NCBI RefSeq assembly: GCF_036227205.1 | Contig: NZ_CP109442.1 | Location: forward strand, 434,001-498,000 | DNA: 64,000 nucleotides | Source: Amycolatopsis sp. NBC_01480 | GTDB lineage: Bacteria > Actinomycetota > Actinomycetes > Mycobacteriales > Pseudonocardiaceae | Direction of reading: 5' to 3' | In this document: piece by piece, positions 32,579 through 40,657 of the stretch | Layout: the number at the start of each line of letters is the position of its first letter | Numbering within the stretch: the stretch's first letter is position 1 | Notes under the pieces: generated by a model | What the model saw: the letters and a program-made list of their open reading frames with translations, nothing else | What the model was told of the DNA's origin: nothing | Database searches by the model: none | Made by a program: the position numbers and the translations under genes

Positions 32579-32631
32579 GGTTCACCCCTTCTCGCGACCG
32601 CCCCCGGGTTGCGAGAGCTTCGCCCCCTCAG

Positions 32632-32690
32632 GCATCATGATGCGTGTGCAACTAACCGCGTCTGCAAGTATTGCTCACGCTCGTAGTTGC
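32632..32690. promoter_or_regulatory. MarR/SDR divergent control region
   Basis: Dyads between the genes are GCATCATGATGC (32632-32643, perfect), GCAA-GTA-TTGC (32664-32674), and GCAACTA (32648-32654) with TAGTTGC (32684-32690). The TAGTTGC half-sites are typical of actinomycete MarR operators. Confidence 0.55.
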
Positions 32691-32725
32691 TGACGCCACT
32701 GTACCGGGAAACGGAAGGAACTGTC

Positions 32726-33496
32726 GTGAACATCGACCTCAGCGGACGCATCGCGCTGGTCACCGGCTCCACGGCCGGCATCGGCGAGGCCGCCGCGAAG
32801 GCGCTGGCCAAGGCGGGCGCTGACGTCGTGGTCAACGGCCGCAACGAAGAGCGCGTCGCCAAAACCGCGAAACGGCTCGGTGTGCGCGGGATCGCCGCGG
32901 ACGTCGGCACCGCCGAGGGCGTCGCGGCGCTCGTGGCGGAACTGCCCGACGTCGACGTGCTGGTCAACAACGCGGGGATCTTCGCCGCCCAGCCGGTGTT
33001 CGAGATCCCGGACGACGAGTGGCTGCGGTTCTACCAGGTCAATGTCCTCTCCGGCGTCCGGCTCGCGCGGCACTACGCGCCGCGGATGGTCGATCGCGGG
33101 TGGGGCCGGGTGATCTTCGTGAGCAGCGAGTCGGCAATCCAGACGCCCACCGAGATGGTCCATTACGGCATGACGAAGACCGCGCAGCTGGCGCTGTCGC
33201 GCGGCATGGCCCAGGAGGTCGCCGGCACCGGCGTCACCGTGAACAGCGTGCTGCCGGGCCCGACGCTGACCGAAGGCGTGCAGGAGTTCGTCACGAGCCT
33301 GTACCCCGGCGTCGAGTTCGCCGAGGCGGAGCGGAAGTTCATGGCGCAGGACCGGCCGACCTCGTTGCTGGGCCGGCTGATCCGGCCCGCGGAGGTGGCG
33401 AACCTGATCACCTACGTCGCGTCCGAGCTGGCCTCGGCCACCACCGGCGGCGCGCTCCGTGTCGACGGCGGCGTGGCGACCTCGATCATTCCCTGA
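32726..33496 (+). CDS. Short-chain dehydrogenase/reductase
   Basis: A 256-residue classical SDR. It has TGSTAGIGEA (cofactor loop), NGRNEERV (suggesting NADP preference from the basic residue), NNAGIF, FVSSES with catalytic Ser, and YGMTK with catalytic Tyr and Lys. The C-terminus DGGVATSIIP matches FabG-like members. The GTG at 32726 follows GGAAGGAA. It heads an operon with the aldo-keto reductase 31 bp downstream, suggesting carbonyl reduction or detoxification under MarR control. Confidence 0.9.
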   Translation: MNIDLSGRIALVTGSTAGIGEAAAKALAKAGADVVVNGRNEERVAKTAKRLGVRGIAADVGTAEGVAALVAELPDVDVLVNNAGIFAAQPVFEIPDDEWLRFYQVNVLSGVRLARHYAPRMVDRGWGRVIFVSSESAIQTPTEMVHYGMTKTAQLALSRGMAQEVAGTGVTVNSVLPGPTLTEGVQEFVTSLYPGVEFAEAERKFMAQDRPTSLLGRLIRPAEVANLITYVASELASATTGGALRVDGGVATSIIP

Positions 33497-33527
33497 TTTT
33501 CCTTATCCCAGAACGAAAGGCTTCCCC

Positions 33528-34358
33528 TTGACCAGCGTTCCCGTCCTCAAGCTCAACAACGGCGTCGAGATGCCACAGCTCGGCTTCGGCGTCTTCCAGG
33601 TCCCGGACGCCGACACGACGGCCGCGGTGAAGGCCGCGCTCGACGCCGGCTACCGCAGCATCGACACGGCGGTTTACGGCAACGAAGCCGGCGTCGGCCG
33701 CGCGATCGCCGAGTCCGGCCTCGCGCGCGACGAGCTGTTCATCACCAGCAAGCTCTGGAACAGCGACCAGGGCTACGACGAGGCCCTGCGCGGTTTCGAC
33801 GCCGGCCTGGCGAAGCTCGGGCTGGAGCAGCTCGACCTGTTCCTGATCCACTGGCCGGTCGCGATGTACGACAAGTACGTGCCGACGTGGAAGGCGCTGG
33901 AGAAGCTGTACGCCGACGGCCGCGTGCGCGCCATCGGCGTCTCCAACTTCCAGCCGTCGCACCTGCGCCGCGTGCTGGACGAGGGCACTGTGGTGCCGGC
34001 GGTGAACCAGATCGAGCTGCACCCGTACCTGATCCAGACGGAGCTGCGCGCGTTCCACGAGGAGCACGGCATCGCCACCGAGGCCTGGAGCCCCCTGGCC
34101 AAGGGCGGCGACCTGCTGGCCGAACCCCTGGTGACCGACATCGCCACCGCGCACGACCGCAGCCCGGCGCAGATCGTCCTGCGCTGGCACCTCCAGCTCG
34201 GCAACGTGGTCATCCCGAAGTCCGTCACGCCGTCCCGCATCGCGGAGAACTTCGACGTCTTCGGCTTCACCCTGCCGGACGCCGAGGTGCAGTCCCTGTC
34301 CTCTTTGGACCGCAGCCTCCGCACCGGGCCGGACCCGGACGTCTTCGACGCCCGCTGA
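33528..34358 (+). CDS. Aldo-keto reductase (AKR5-like)
   Basis: A 276-residue (alpha/beta)8 NADPH-dependent carbonyl reductase related to 2,5-diketo-D-gluconate reductases. Catalytic residues are Asp46, Tyr50, Lys75 (ITSKLWN) and His108 (FLIHWP). IGVSNF, NQIELHPYL and the NADP-binding IPKSVTPSRIAEN follow. Asp and Tyr are four residues apart (DTAVY) rather than the usual five, a one-residue deletion near the active site. The TTG at 33528, with AAAGG 8 nt upstream, is the only start giving the family's N-terminus. Confidence 0.88.
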   Translation: MTSVPVLKLNNGVEMPQLGFGVFQVPDADTTAAVKAALDAGYRSIDTAVYGNEAGVGRAIAESGLARDELFITSKLWNSDQGYDEALRGFDAGLAKLGLEQLDLFLIHWPVAMYDKYVPTWKALEKLYADGRVRAIGVSNFQPSHLRRVLDEGTVVPAVNQIELHPYLIQTELRAFHEEHGIATEAWSPLAKGGDLLAEPLVTDIATAHDRSPAQIVLRWHLQLGNVVIPKSVTPSRIAENFDVFGFTLPDAEVQSLSSLDRSLRTGPDPDVFDAR

Positions 34359-34380
34359 CGACGGAGAGCACACTGCGAAG

Positions 34381-34863
34381 GTGATCGAACTGCGGGACTG
34401 GGCGGACGACGACGCGGGGTGGTACGTCCGGCAGGGCCGCGACCCCGAGATCCTCCGGTTCACCACCGAACCGGCCTCGCTGACGGTGGCGGAGTTCCTG
34501 CGCGCGTTGGAAGGCTTACGCCACAACGACAACGCGCTCGGCTTCGTCGCCGTCGACGCGGGCTCCGGTGCCCGGCTCGCGAACGTCGCCGCGGCCCGGC
34601 ACGGCGCAGTGGCGGAGGTGAGCTACTGGGTCGCCGCCGAGGCGCGCGGCCGTGGTGTCGCGAGCCGCGCGTTGGAGCTGCTCTGCGAACGCACGGCCGC
34701 GAGCTGGCCGGGCGTCGAAATCAGGCTCTGGACCTACGTCGGCAACGCCGCATCCGGCCGGGTGGCCGAAAACGCGGGGTTCACCCGGATGCCCGCTCCA
34801 GCCGAGAAACCCGCCGGCGACCGGCCCGTCCAGTGGTACCGCAAACCAGCACCTACGGCTTGA
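34381..34863 (+). CDS. GNAT family N-acetyltransferase
   Basis: A 160-residue protein of the RimJ/RimL-like GNAT type: IELRDWADDDAGWYVR, VSYWVAAEARGRGVASRALELL (acetyl-CoA-binding R-G-x-G-x-A), and RLWTYVGNAASGRVAENAGF. The acetylated substrate is unknown. It starts at GTG 34381 and lies 22 bp after the reductase, so it is probably part of the same transcript. Its last 11 bp overlap the end of the convergent DUF574 gene. Confidence 0.83.
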   Translation: MIELRDWADDDAGWYVRQGRDPEILRFTTEPASLTVAEFLRALEGLRHNDNALGFVAVDAGSGARLANVAAARHGAVAEVSYWVAAEARGRGVASRALELLCERTAASWPGVEIRLWTYVGNAASGRVAENAGFTRMPAPAEKPAGDRPVQWYRKPAPTA

Positions 34864-35671
34864 GCGCCACCCCACCCAACGTCATCAGGTTCAGGTCGGT
34901 CAACGGCTTCATCCGCGGCCCGTCCGGCCACCAGTCGTGTAGATAAGCCAGGCCCGGGTCAAGCAGTTCAAGGCCGGTGAAGAACGAGGCGATCTCCGCG
35001 CGGCTGCGGTGGACGGTGGCGAGGCAGGTGCCCGCGAACTCCGCGTCGAGGGTGTGCGCCAGCGCTTGCCGGGGCGGGTCGTCCGGGGGTTCGTGCGCGT
35101 GGGTGAGCACCAGGTACGAGCCGGGCGGCAGCTGGTCGACATAGCTGCGCACGATGTACCGCGCGCGGTCCAGGCTTTCGACGTGGTGCAGGACCGAGCA
35201 GAGCAGCACCGCGACCGGGCGCTCGAAATCCAGGTGCCGGTAGACCACCGGGTCGCCGAAGGTGGCGCCCGGGTCGGTGAGGTCGGCGCCGGTGATGTGG
35301 GTGTGCTCGTTCTCCTCCAGCACCGCCCGGCCGTGCACTTGCACGACCGGGTCGTGGTCCACGTAGACCACTTCGGCGCCGGGGCGGTGCCGCTGCGCGA
35401 CCTGATGGGTGTTCTCCTCGGCGGGCAGGCCCGAGCCGAGGTCGAGGAACTGGTCGATGCCGCGGTCGGCGGCCAGGTGGCGGACCACCCGCACCAGCCA
35501 CTCGCGCTGCTCGCGGGCCATGAGCTGGGCGTCCGGCGCGATGCCGAGCAGCCGGCGCAGCACCTCGCGGTCGTCCTCGTAATGGTCCTGGCCGCCGAGC
35601 AGCGCGTCAGCCAAACGCGCCTGGCTGCCGTCCGGGCGCGCGGTCCCGGAAACCAGGTCCCCAGGCGTCAT
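34853..35671 (-). CDS. DUF574 S-adenosyl methyltransferase-like protein
   Basis: A 272-residue actinomycete-specific protein. The N-terminus ARLADALLGGQDHYEDDREV, then FLDLGSGLPAEENTHQVAQ (SAM-binding glycine loop), VVYVDHDPVVQVHGRAVL, and AVLLCSVLHHVES are diagnostic of the DUF574 family (Methyltransf_19). Streptomyces genomes carry many copies and their targets are not established. The ATG at 35669-35671 gives the normal family start. Confidence 0.92.
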   Translation of the reverse strand: MTPGDLVSGTARPDGSQARLADALLGGQDHYEDDREVLRRLLGIAPDAQLMAREQREWLVRVVRHLAADRGIDQFLDLGSGLPAEENTHQVAQRHRPGAEVVYVDHDPVVQVHGRAVLEENEHTHITGADLTDPGATFGDPVVYRHLDFERPVAVLLCSVLHHVESLDRARYIVRSYVDQLPPGSYLVLTHAHEPPDDPPRQALAHTLDAEFAGTCLATVHRSRAEIASFFTGLELLDPGLAYLHDWWPDGPRMKPLTDLNLMTLGGVALKP

Positions 35672-35799
35672 CCGGCACTGCCCCTCTCACCGCCGCCGTC
35701 GGTGTCCGGCAACGGACAGTGCACAGACTACGACACCGCGTTCACTCCGAGAACCCACTCCCCACAGCCTGACCTACCTGCACTAATCGCCTCCGCCGA

Positions 35800-36897
35800 T
35801 CAGGAGAACGCGAGTTCTGCCCAATGCCCTCCGCCGTCGGTCGTCCGGTACACCGCGGAGCCGCCGTCGGAGTCCGGCAGGCCGTCCACGACCACGCCGG
35901 TGCCCGCGCCGGGGAAGTCCAGGTCCGCCAGTTCGAAGCCCCGCTCGCTCAGCCGGACGGTGCTCCAGGTCTGGCCGCCGTCGGTGGTGTGGTGCAGGAA
36001 TCCGACGCCGCCGCCCACGGCCGACACGGTCGCGTCGTCCGCCGTCGCGGCGCTGAAGCCCTGCGTGATGCCGGTGACCGGCGCCTGCGCGGTCGCGGTG
36101 AACGTGCCGCCGAGCTTCGGCGCCCGCCAGATCGACCGCTCGGACGAACCCGGCTGCGGCTGTCCGCCGCCGCTGTTGCACAGGACGACCACCTGACCGT
36201 CACGCACGCCGCCGAGCACCGCCGTGGTCCCCACCGGGCACGGCCGCGTCGCCGGGGTCAGCGCGGCGCCGTCGGCGGAAGTCCAGTACTTCTCGACGCT
36301 GAAGTCGGCGTCGAGGGAGATCTGCACACCGCCGTCGGTGGTGACGTCGCCGCCGGTGAGCCCGCCGGTCACTTCGAAGCCGGGCAACGGCTTCAGCAGC
36401 GGCGCCCCGGCGATCCCGCTGTAGATGGCGGTTTTTTCGGTGTCGCCATAGGTCCTGATCACCGCGTAGACCCGGCCGCCGGTTTCGGCGATCTTCGAAA
36501 CGTACCGTCGCTGCCCGGTGTCGCCGGCCTGCAGCACCGGGAGCCAGCGCCGCCCGCCGTCGCGCGTCACAACGATCTTCGTGCCGTCGGTGACGTACAT
36601 CAGCTGCTGGCTGAACGCGGTCAGCCGGACCTGATTGTGGTTGTCCGGCAAGGACATCGGCGGCGCGGGCAGCTGCCGCCAGTGCTTTCCGCCGTCGGTC
36701 GTCGCGAGCAGCGACGGGCACCAGCCGGGCGTGCCGCAGTCGGTGAAGCCGAGCACCAGGCCGCGTTCCGGACTGGTCCAGGAGGTCGACGAGGGCGCGA
36801 AGCCGGCCGGCACCGCGGGATCAGCCGAAGCCGGGGAGGCGACCGCGAGCACGCCGAGCACGGCCGCCACGAGGGCCGCCAACCGAGTGAGTTTCAT
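35800..36897 (-). CDS. Secreted beta-propeller (BNR/YCF48-like) protein
   Basis: A 365-residue exported protein with signal peptide MKLTRLAALVAAVLGVLAVASPASA-DP. The mature part repeats Asp-box motifs of propeller proteins (ATTDGGKHWRQL, VTRDGGRRWLPV, TTDGGQTWSTV, TTDGGGHWAEL) spaced about 60-100 residues apart. This suggests a sialidase-like or photosystem-assembly-like propeller, but no catalytic residues are evident. The role is unknown. It may bind glycans at the cell surface. Confidence 0.82.
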   Translation of the reverse strand: MKLTRLAALVAAVLGVLAVASPASADPAVPAGFAPSSTSWTSPERGLVLGFTDCGTPGWCPSLLATTDGGKHWRQLPAPPMSLPDNHNQVRLTAFSQQLMYVTDGTKIVVTRDGGRRWLPVLQAGDTGQRRYVSKIAETGGRVYAVIRTYGDTEKTAIYSGIAGAPLLKPLPGFEVTGGLTGGDVTTDGGVQISLDADFSVEKYWTSADGAALTPATRPCPVGTTAVLGGVRDGQVVVLCNSGGGQPQPGSSERSIWRAPKLGGTFTATAQAPVTGITQGFSAATADDATVSAVGGGVGFLHHTTDGGQTWSTVRLSERGFELADLDFPGAGTGVVVDGLPDSDGGSAVYRTTDGGGHWAELAFS

Positions 36898-36940
36898 GTC
36901 CGGCAGGACGTGCGGTGCGGGGCGAGGTTGCCTCCGATGA

Positions 36941-37312
36941 TCAACCCGGCGCGGCCGCCAGCCGTTCGTCCAGCTCAGCCAGGTCGGCCACGAACCACAC
37001 GTGCCGGCCGCGGTTCGACTCGCGCACGACGTCGCGCAGCACCGGGCTCTCCGCGACGTACGCGCTGACGTCGCCGAGCACCGCGAGCCGGTACCGGTAG
37101 GCCACGAGTTTCGAGAAGAACCCGCCGATCAGCCGCGTGCCCGGGTCGAAGAACCGCGGCGCGAAGCGCTCGACCGGGATGACCAGCAGCTCGGCGTCCA
37201 GGAAGTAGACGTCCGCGAGTGTGTCCAGCGCGTCCTGCTCGGTGGCCAGCTCCGGCCCCTCGGCGGGCGCCGTCCACACCCGGATCCCGTGCCGCTGCAC
37301 GACTTCGGTCAT
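36941..37312 (-). CDS. DUF4180 protein
   Basis: A 123-residue cytosolic protein with the DUF4180 hallmark DVYFLDAELLVIPVERFAPRFFDP...LGDVSAYVAESPVLRDVVRESNRG. The function is unknown. It follows the small HTH gene by 37 bp on the same strand, and this pairing suggests the HTH protein controls both. Confidence 0.82.
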   Translation of the reverse strand: MTEVVQRHGIRVWTAPAEGPELATEQDALDTLADVYFLDAELLVIPVERFAPRFFDPGTRLIGGFFSKLVAYRYRLAVLGDVSAYVAESPVLRDVVRESNRGRHVWFVADLAELDERLAAAPG

Positions 37313-37349
37313 GATCGCCGCCGGTGAGCAGGCGCGCGAAAAGCAGTCA

Positions 37350-37751
37350 TCACCATGCCTCCGAGAAGTCGGCGACCAGCCGCAGCAGGTCGGCGCTCGC
37401 GGCCAGGCCGCCGATCACCACGAGCTTGAGCCGGGCCCGGTCCGGGTCGTGCACGGTCTCCACCCGCAGGGCCTGGCCGTGGATCGACCCGTGCACGTAG
37501 GTGCTCAGCCGGTCGGCCGCGGCCCGGTCGATGCCCTCGAGCTCCACGATGCTCGTCGCCTCGGCCGCGCGCGGAGCCGGCGGCGGCCTGGGGACTCCGG
37601 TGAAAGCAGCCAGATCGGCGGCGGAGATCCGGTACTGTTTCCCGATGCGCACCGCCTTCAGCCGCTGGTCGCGCACGTAGCCGCGCACCGTCCGGACGTG
37701 CAGCCCGAGACGCTCCGCGACCTGTTCGACCGAGTACAGCTCCTGCGTCAT
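37350..37751 (-). CDS. Excisionase-type HTH regulator
   Basis: A 133-residue protein. Residues 5-52 form a MerR-like excisionase HTH (YSVEQVAERLGLHVRTVRGYVRDQRLKAVRIGKQYRISAADL). The C-terminal 75 residues form a small domain (STYVHGSIHGQALRVETVHDPDRA...) likely used for sensing or dimerisation. No integrase is nearby, so this is a transcription factor rather than a phage Xis. The ATG is preceded by AGGGAGTGAC. Two ATACCTC direct repeats precede it. Confidence 0.83.
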   Translation of the reverse strand: MTQELYSVEQVAERLGLHVRTVRGYVRDQRLKAVRIGKQYRISAADLAAFTGVPRPPPAPRAAEATSIVELEGIDRAAADRLSTYVHGSIHGQALRVETVHDPDRARLKLVVIGGLAASADLLRLVADFSEAW

Positions 37752-37761
37752 GTCACTCCCT

Positions 37762-37781
37762 ATACCTCCTCAAAATACCTC
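37762..37781. promoter_or_regulatory. Direct repeats upstream of the HTH/DUF4180 operon
   Basis: ATACCTC occurs at 37762-37768 and 37775-37781, 13 bp apart, in an AT-richer patch just before the HTH start codon. It is a candidate site for autoregulation. Confidence 0.4.
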
Positions 37782-37892
37782 AGATATGTACAGATAGGGA
37801 AGTTTGCGGTAGGAATCACGGGTGCTGTTTCACGGGCAAGGCCGCCGGGTAGTTCCGTTCCGCCCGCTGGGCGAGACGGAGGTGCTCGGCTG

Positions 37893-39092
37893 ATGACCGA
37901 CGCGGAGGAGCTCGACGCGGGAACCACCGCGAGACGGTTCGATCTGGGCCTGTTCGGTCCCCCGCCCACGGTGATCGCCGGCCGGTACGTGCTCGGCGAC
38001 CTGCTGGGCGAGGGCGCCACCGCGCGGGTCCACCGGGCGCACGACCAGCTCCTCGACCGCGCCGTCGCGGTGAAGCTGTTCCACCCCGGCACCGTCGAGC
38101 TCGGCCGGGACAGACGGGCGCAGGAGGTGCAGGCGCTCCGGGCCCTCGAGCACCCGGGGCTCGTCAGCCTTTACGACGCGGGCACCGACGAGGGCCACGC
38201 GTACCTGGTGATGGAACTCGCCGAAGGACCGAACCTCGCCAAGCGGCTGGCCACCGGGCCCCTGCCCGGCGACGAGGTGACGCGCCTCGGCGTCCAGCTC
38301 GCCGAGGCGCTCGCGCACGTGCACGCCCACGGCGTGACGCACCGGGATCTCAAGCCCGCCAACATCTTGCTCGCCGGCGGCCGCGCGCTGATCGCCGATT
38401 TCGGCGTCGCCCGGCTGGTCGACGCGACCCGCGTGACGGCCACCGGGGCCACCGTCGGCACCGCGGCCTACCTCGCGCCCGAGCAGGTGCTGGGCGAACG
38501 GCCCGGCCCGCCCGCGGACGTCTACGCGCTCGGCCTGGTGCTGCTGGAATGCCTGAGCGGCGTGCGCGAGTACCAGGGCACCCCGGCGGAGTCGGCCGTC
38601 GTGCGGCTGCACCGGCAGCCCGACGTGCCGGAAGGCCTGCCCGAGCCGCTTTCGTTGGCGCTGCGCGCGATGATTGCCCGCGAGCCGGACGCCCGCCCCA
38701 CCGCCGCGACCGCCGCCCGCGCCCTGCTCGGCGAGGCCGAGATCGTGCCGCCGCCACGCGGCCGGCGCCGGCTGCTGCTGTTCGCCTCCGCGGCCGCGGT
38801 GCCGCTCGCGATCGCGGCAATCGGAGCCGCGCTGCTGCTGAACTTGACCAGCCCCACCAACGGCGCCGTCGTGCCCGCCCCCGCGCCCACCCTCACCCCG
38901 CCGGCCAACCCGGCGCCGGTCCCGGTGCCCGTCTCGCCGATGGGCGCGCCAATGGGCTCGCCGACGGCCCCCGGCCAGGGGCCGGTGGTGCAGCAGGGCA
39001 AGGCCGCCCGTCAAGCCGACCGCCCGGCCAAGACCAGCAAGGGGAAAGGCCCGGCCGTCCGGCGCCACGGCAAGGGCCCCCGGCCGAAGTGA
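37893..39092 (+). CDS. Membrane Ser/Thr protein kinase (PknB-type)
   Basis: A 399-residue Hanks-type kinase. The P-loop GEGATARV is followed by Lys61 (AVKLF), HRDLKPAN, DFGVARL and GTAAYLAPEQ in order over residues about 30-285. A juxtamembrane RRRLLLF and one helix (about 292-318) lead to a Pro-rich then Lys/Arg-rich extracellular tail without PASTA domains. The basic tail (KTSKGKGPAVRRHGKGPRPK) could contact cell wall polymers. The ATG at 37893 lies 8 nt from GGAGGTG. It stands between the HTH pair and the nitroreductase gene without an operon partner. Confidence 0.93.
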   Translation: MTDAEELDAGTTARRFDLGLFGPPPTVIAGRYVLGDLLGEGATARVHRAHDQLLDRAVAVKLFHPGTVELGRDRRAQEVQALRALEHPGLVSLYDAGTDEGHAYLVMELAEGPNLAKRLATGPLPGDEVTRLGVQLAEALAHVHAHGVTHRDLKPANILLAGGRALIADFGVARLVDATRVTATGATVGTAAYLAPEQVLGERPGPPADVYALGLVLLECLSGVREYQGTPAESAVVRLHRQPDVPEGLPEPLSLALRAMIAREPDARPTAATAARALLGEAEIVPPPRGRRRLLLFASAAAVPLAIAAIGAALLLNLTSPTNGAVVPAPAPTLTPPANPAPVPVPVSPMGAPMGSPTAPGQGPVVQQGKAARQADRPAKTSKGKGPAVRRHGKGPRPK

Positions 39093-39100
39093 CGCCTCGA

Positions 39101-39646
39101 TCATTTTCCTGACAGTGGCGGAATTTCGGCGCGTCCGTGGTCCCGCTCCAGCAGGACGACGGGAATCTGCCGGCCGGAAACCGCCTCGAACTCGGCGAAC
39201 TTCGGCACCAGCGCGGTCTGGGCCGCCCAGATCCGCTCACGCTCCGCGCCCTCGGTGGTCCGAGCCACGACCGGCACGCTTTCCGTACCTGCGCTTTCCG
39301 TGCCCACTTCGATGACCGTGCGCGGATTGACCAGGAGATTGCGATACCAGACCGGATGCCGCGGACTGCCGCCGTGCGTGGCGAAAACGGCCCAGCTGTC
39401 GCCGACCGGCAGGTAGAACAACGGACTGATCCGCGCGTGCCCGGTCTTGGCGCCGGTGTGGTGCACCAGGATCAGCGGCATGCCGCGGTCCCCGCCGAAG
39501 CCGGGGACCGGGGGCGGAACCGGGCGGCCCGCGGCGAATTCCTCGTCGCTGCTCCATGCCGCAAAACCGGCGTTCGCGCGGAATTCCGCGATGATCCGTT
39601 CGTTCCAGCCGAGGATGCCGGTGGCGGCCGTGGACGGGTCGGACAT
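39101..39646 (-). CDS. Deazaflavin (F420)-dependent nitroreductase family protein
   Basis: A 181-residue protein of the Ddn/DUF385 family (split beta-barrel). It shows LILVHHTGAKTGHARISPLFYLPVGDSWAVFATHGGSPRHPVWYRNLLVNPRTVIEVG, with the F420-binding TGAKTG.R and the HPxWYxNL signature, then IPVVLLER. Such enzymes reduce nitroimidazoles, quinones or other hydrophobic substrates with F420H2. It is divergent from a TetR gene with two palindromes between them, so it is probably controlled by that regulator. Confidence 0.9.
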   Translation of the reverse strand: MSDPSTAATGILGWNERIIAEFRANAGFAAWSSDEEFAAGRPVPPPVPGFGGDRGMPLILVHHTGAKTGHARISPLFYLPVGDSWAVFATHGGSPRHPVWYRNLLVNPRTVIEVGTESAGTESVPVVARTTEGAERERIWAAQTALVPKFAEFEAVSGRQIPVVLLERDHGRAEIPPLSGK

Positions 39647-39665
39647 GATTTCCCCTTCGCCATCC

Positions 39666-39711
39666 GGAGCACTTGCTCCTCAACGTAGCACGAGGGCGGA
39701 GCAGGTGCTCC
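39666..39711. promoter_or_regulatory. Two GGAGCA-N2-TGCTCC operators between nitroreductase and TetR genes
   Basis: Palindromes at 39666-39679 and 39698-39711 share GGAGCA..TGCTCC with centres 32 bp apart. TACACT (39722-39727) is a good -10 for the TetR gene and places transcription start at its ATG. Confidence 0.75.
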
Positions 39712-39734
39712 GGATAAGCGCTACACTCGGCCGC

Positions 39735-40364
39735 ATGGCAGTGGCTGAACCCCGTCGCCGGGCGCCGCGCGTGGACGCGATCCGCAACCGGGAAGCGATC
39801 GTCGAGGCCGCCGCGGCCGCGTTGGCCGAGCAGGGCACCGCAGTCGACGTACGCGAGATCGCCCGTCGCAGCGGGGTGGGCATGGGCACCCTCTACCGGC
39901 ACTTCCCGAAGAAGGAAGACCTCGTCGAAACGGTCCTGCGCCAGGAGTTCTCGGAGTGGGCGGAATCCGCGCGCCGGAACGCGATCGGCGCCGCGGACCC
40001 CTGGGCGGCCCTGACCGACTTCTACCGGCAGGCCCTGACCGGTTACGCCCGCCACCGCGCGATCATGGAGAGCTTCGCGGTGATTTCTTCGGCTTCCGAC
40101 ACCGACGGCCTCCAGCAGCTCCGCCTCGTCCTCGAGGAACTGCGCGCCAGCGCCGCAGACCTGCTACGCCCCGGCGTGACCACCGACGACCTGCTGCTCC
40201 TGCTGGTCTCACTGGGCCACGCCGTCCAGCTCACCGACGAATGCCGGCCGCAGCTGTGGCACCGGCTCCTGCACATCTCACTCGACGGCCTACGTGCCGG
40301 CCATCGTGAGCCGCTTCCCGCCGGACCGTCCACTCAGGACTCGACACTGAGGACTCGACACTGA
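39735..40364 (+). CDS. TetR-family regulator
   Basis: A 209-residue regulator: HTH at residues about 15-62 (IVEAAAAALAEQGTAVDVREIARRSGVGMGTLYRHFPKKEDLVETVL), with an effector domain of the type named SbtR_C/TetR_C_29-like. It probably represses the divergent nitroreductase gene and itself through the GGAGCA palindromes. The ATG at 39735 is only 7 nt after a TACACT hexamer and has no ribosome-binding site, so a leaderless mRNA is likely. Confidence 0.88.
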   Translation: MAVAEPRRRAPRVDAIRNREAIVEAAAAALAEQGTAVDVREIARRSGVGMGTLYRHFPKKEDLVETVLRQEFSEWAESARRNAIGAADPWAALTDFYRQALTGYARHRAIMESFAVISSASDTDGLQQLRLVLEELRASAADLLRPGVTTDDLLLLLVSLGHAVQLTDECRPQLWHRLLHISLDGLRAGHREPLPAGPSTQDSTLRTRH

Positions 40365-40368
40365 GCGG

Positions 40369-40542
40369 CTAGGGCTTCCGCGGCGCTTTCGGGTCTTCCG
40401 GGGCATCCGGGCGGACCGGCGAGGACTCTGCAGCCGTTGGGGACTCGGCGGGCGGCCGCGAGGCCCCGGCCGGGTCCGACTGGGCCGGTGTGGCGAAGTG
40501 GTCCCGGCACCAGCGGCCGTACCGCCTCGAATTCGCGGTCAT
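40369..40542 (-). CDS. Small hypothetical protein (57 aa)
   Basis: The start ATG at 40542 is preceded by GGGAGGAGGTGACGCG, an unusually complete Shine-Dalgarno match, which is the main support for this gene. The product starts MTANSRRYGRWCRDHFA and continues as a Pro/Ser/Glu-rich tail ending PEDPKAPRKP. There is no signal peptide or known domain. It is convergent with the TetR gene (4-bp gap) and lies upstream of nothing else on its strand. The function is unknown. Confidence 0.6.
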   Translation of the reverse strand: MTANSRRYGRWCRDHFATPAQSDPAGASRPPAESPTAAESSPVRPDAPEDPKAPRKP

Positions 40543-40657
40543 CGCGTCACCTCCTCCCGTGGTCCTGCAGTAGACCCCACCAGGGTCCCCCGCGAACGGA
40601 GGCGGCGCCAGCCCATTATCGGCACTCAGCCGACCGAGTGGCGGCACGCGCCGCGAA

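Noticed and set aside
37350..37751. Phage excisionase
   Set aside because: The HTH type is shared with excisionases, but the protein has an extra domain, pairs with DUF4180 and lacks mobile-element neighbours.
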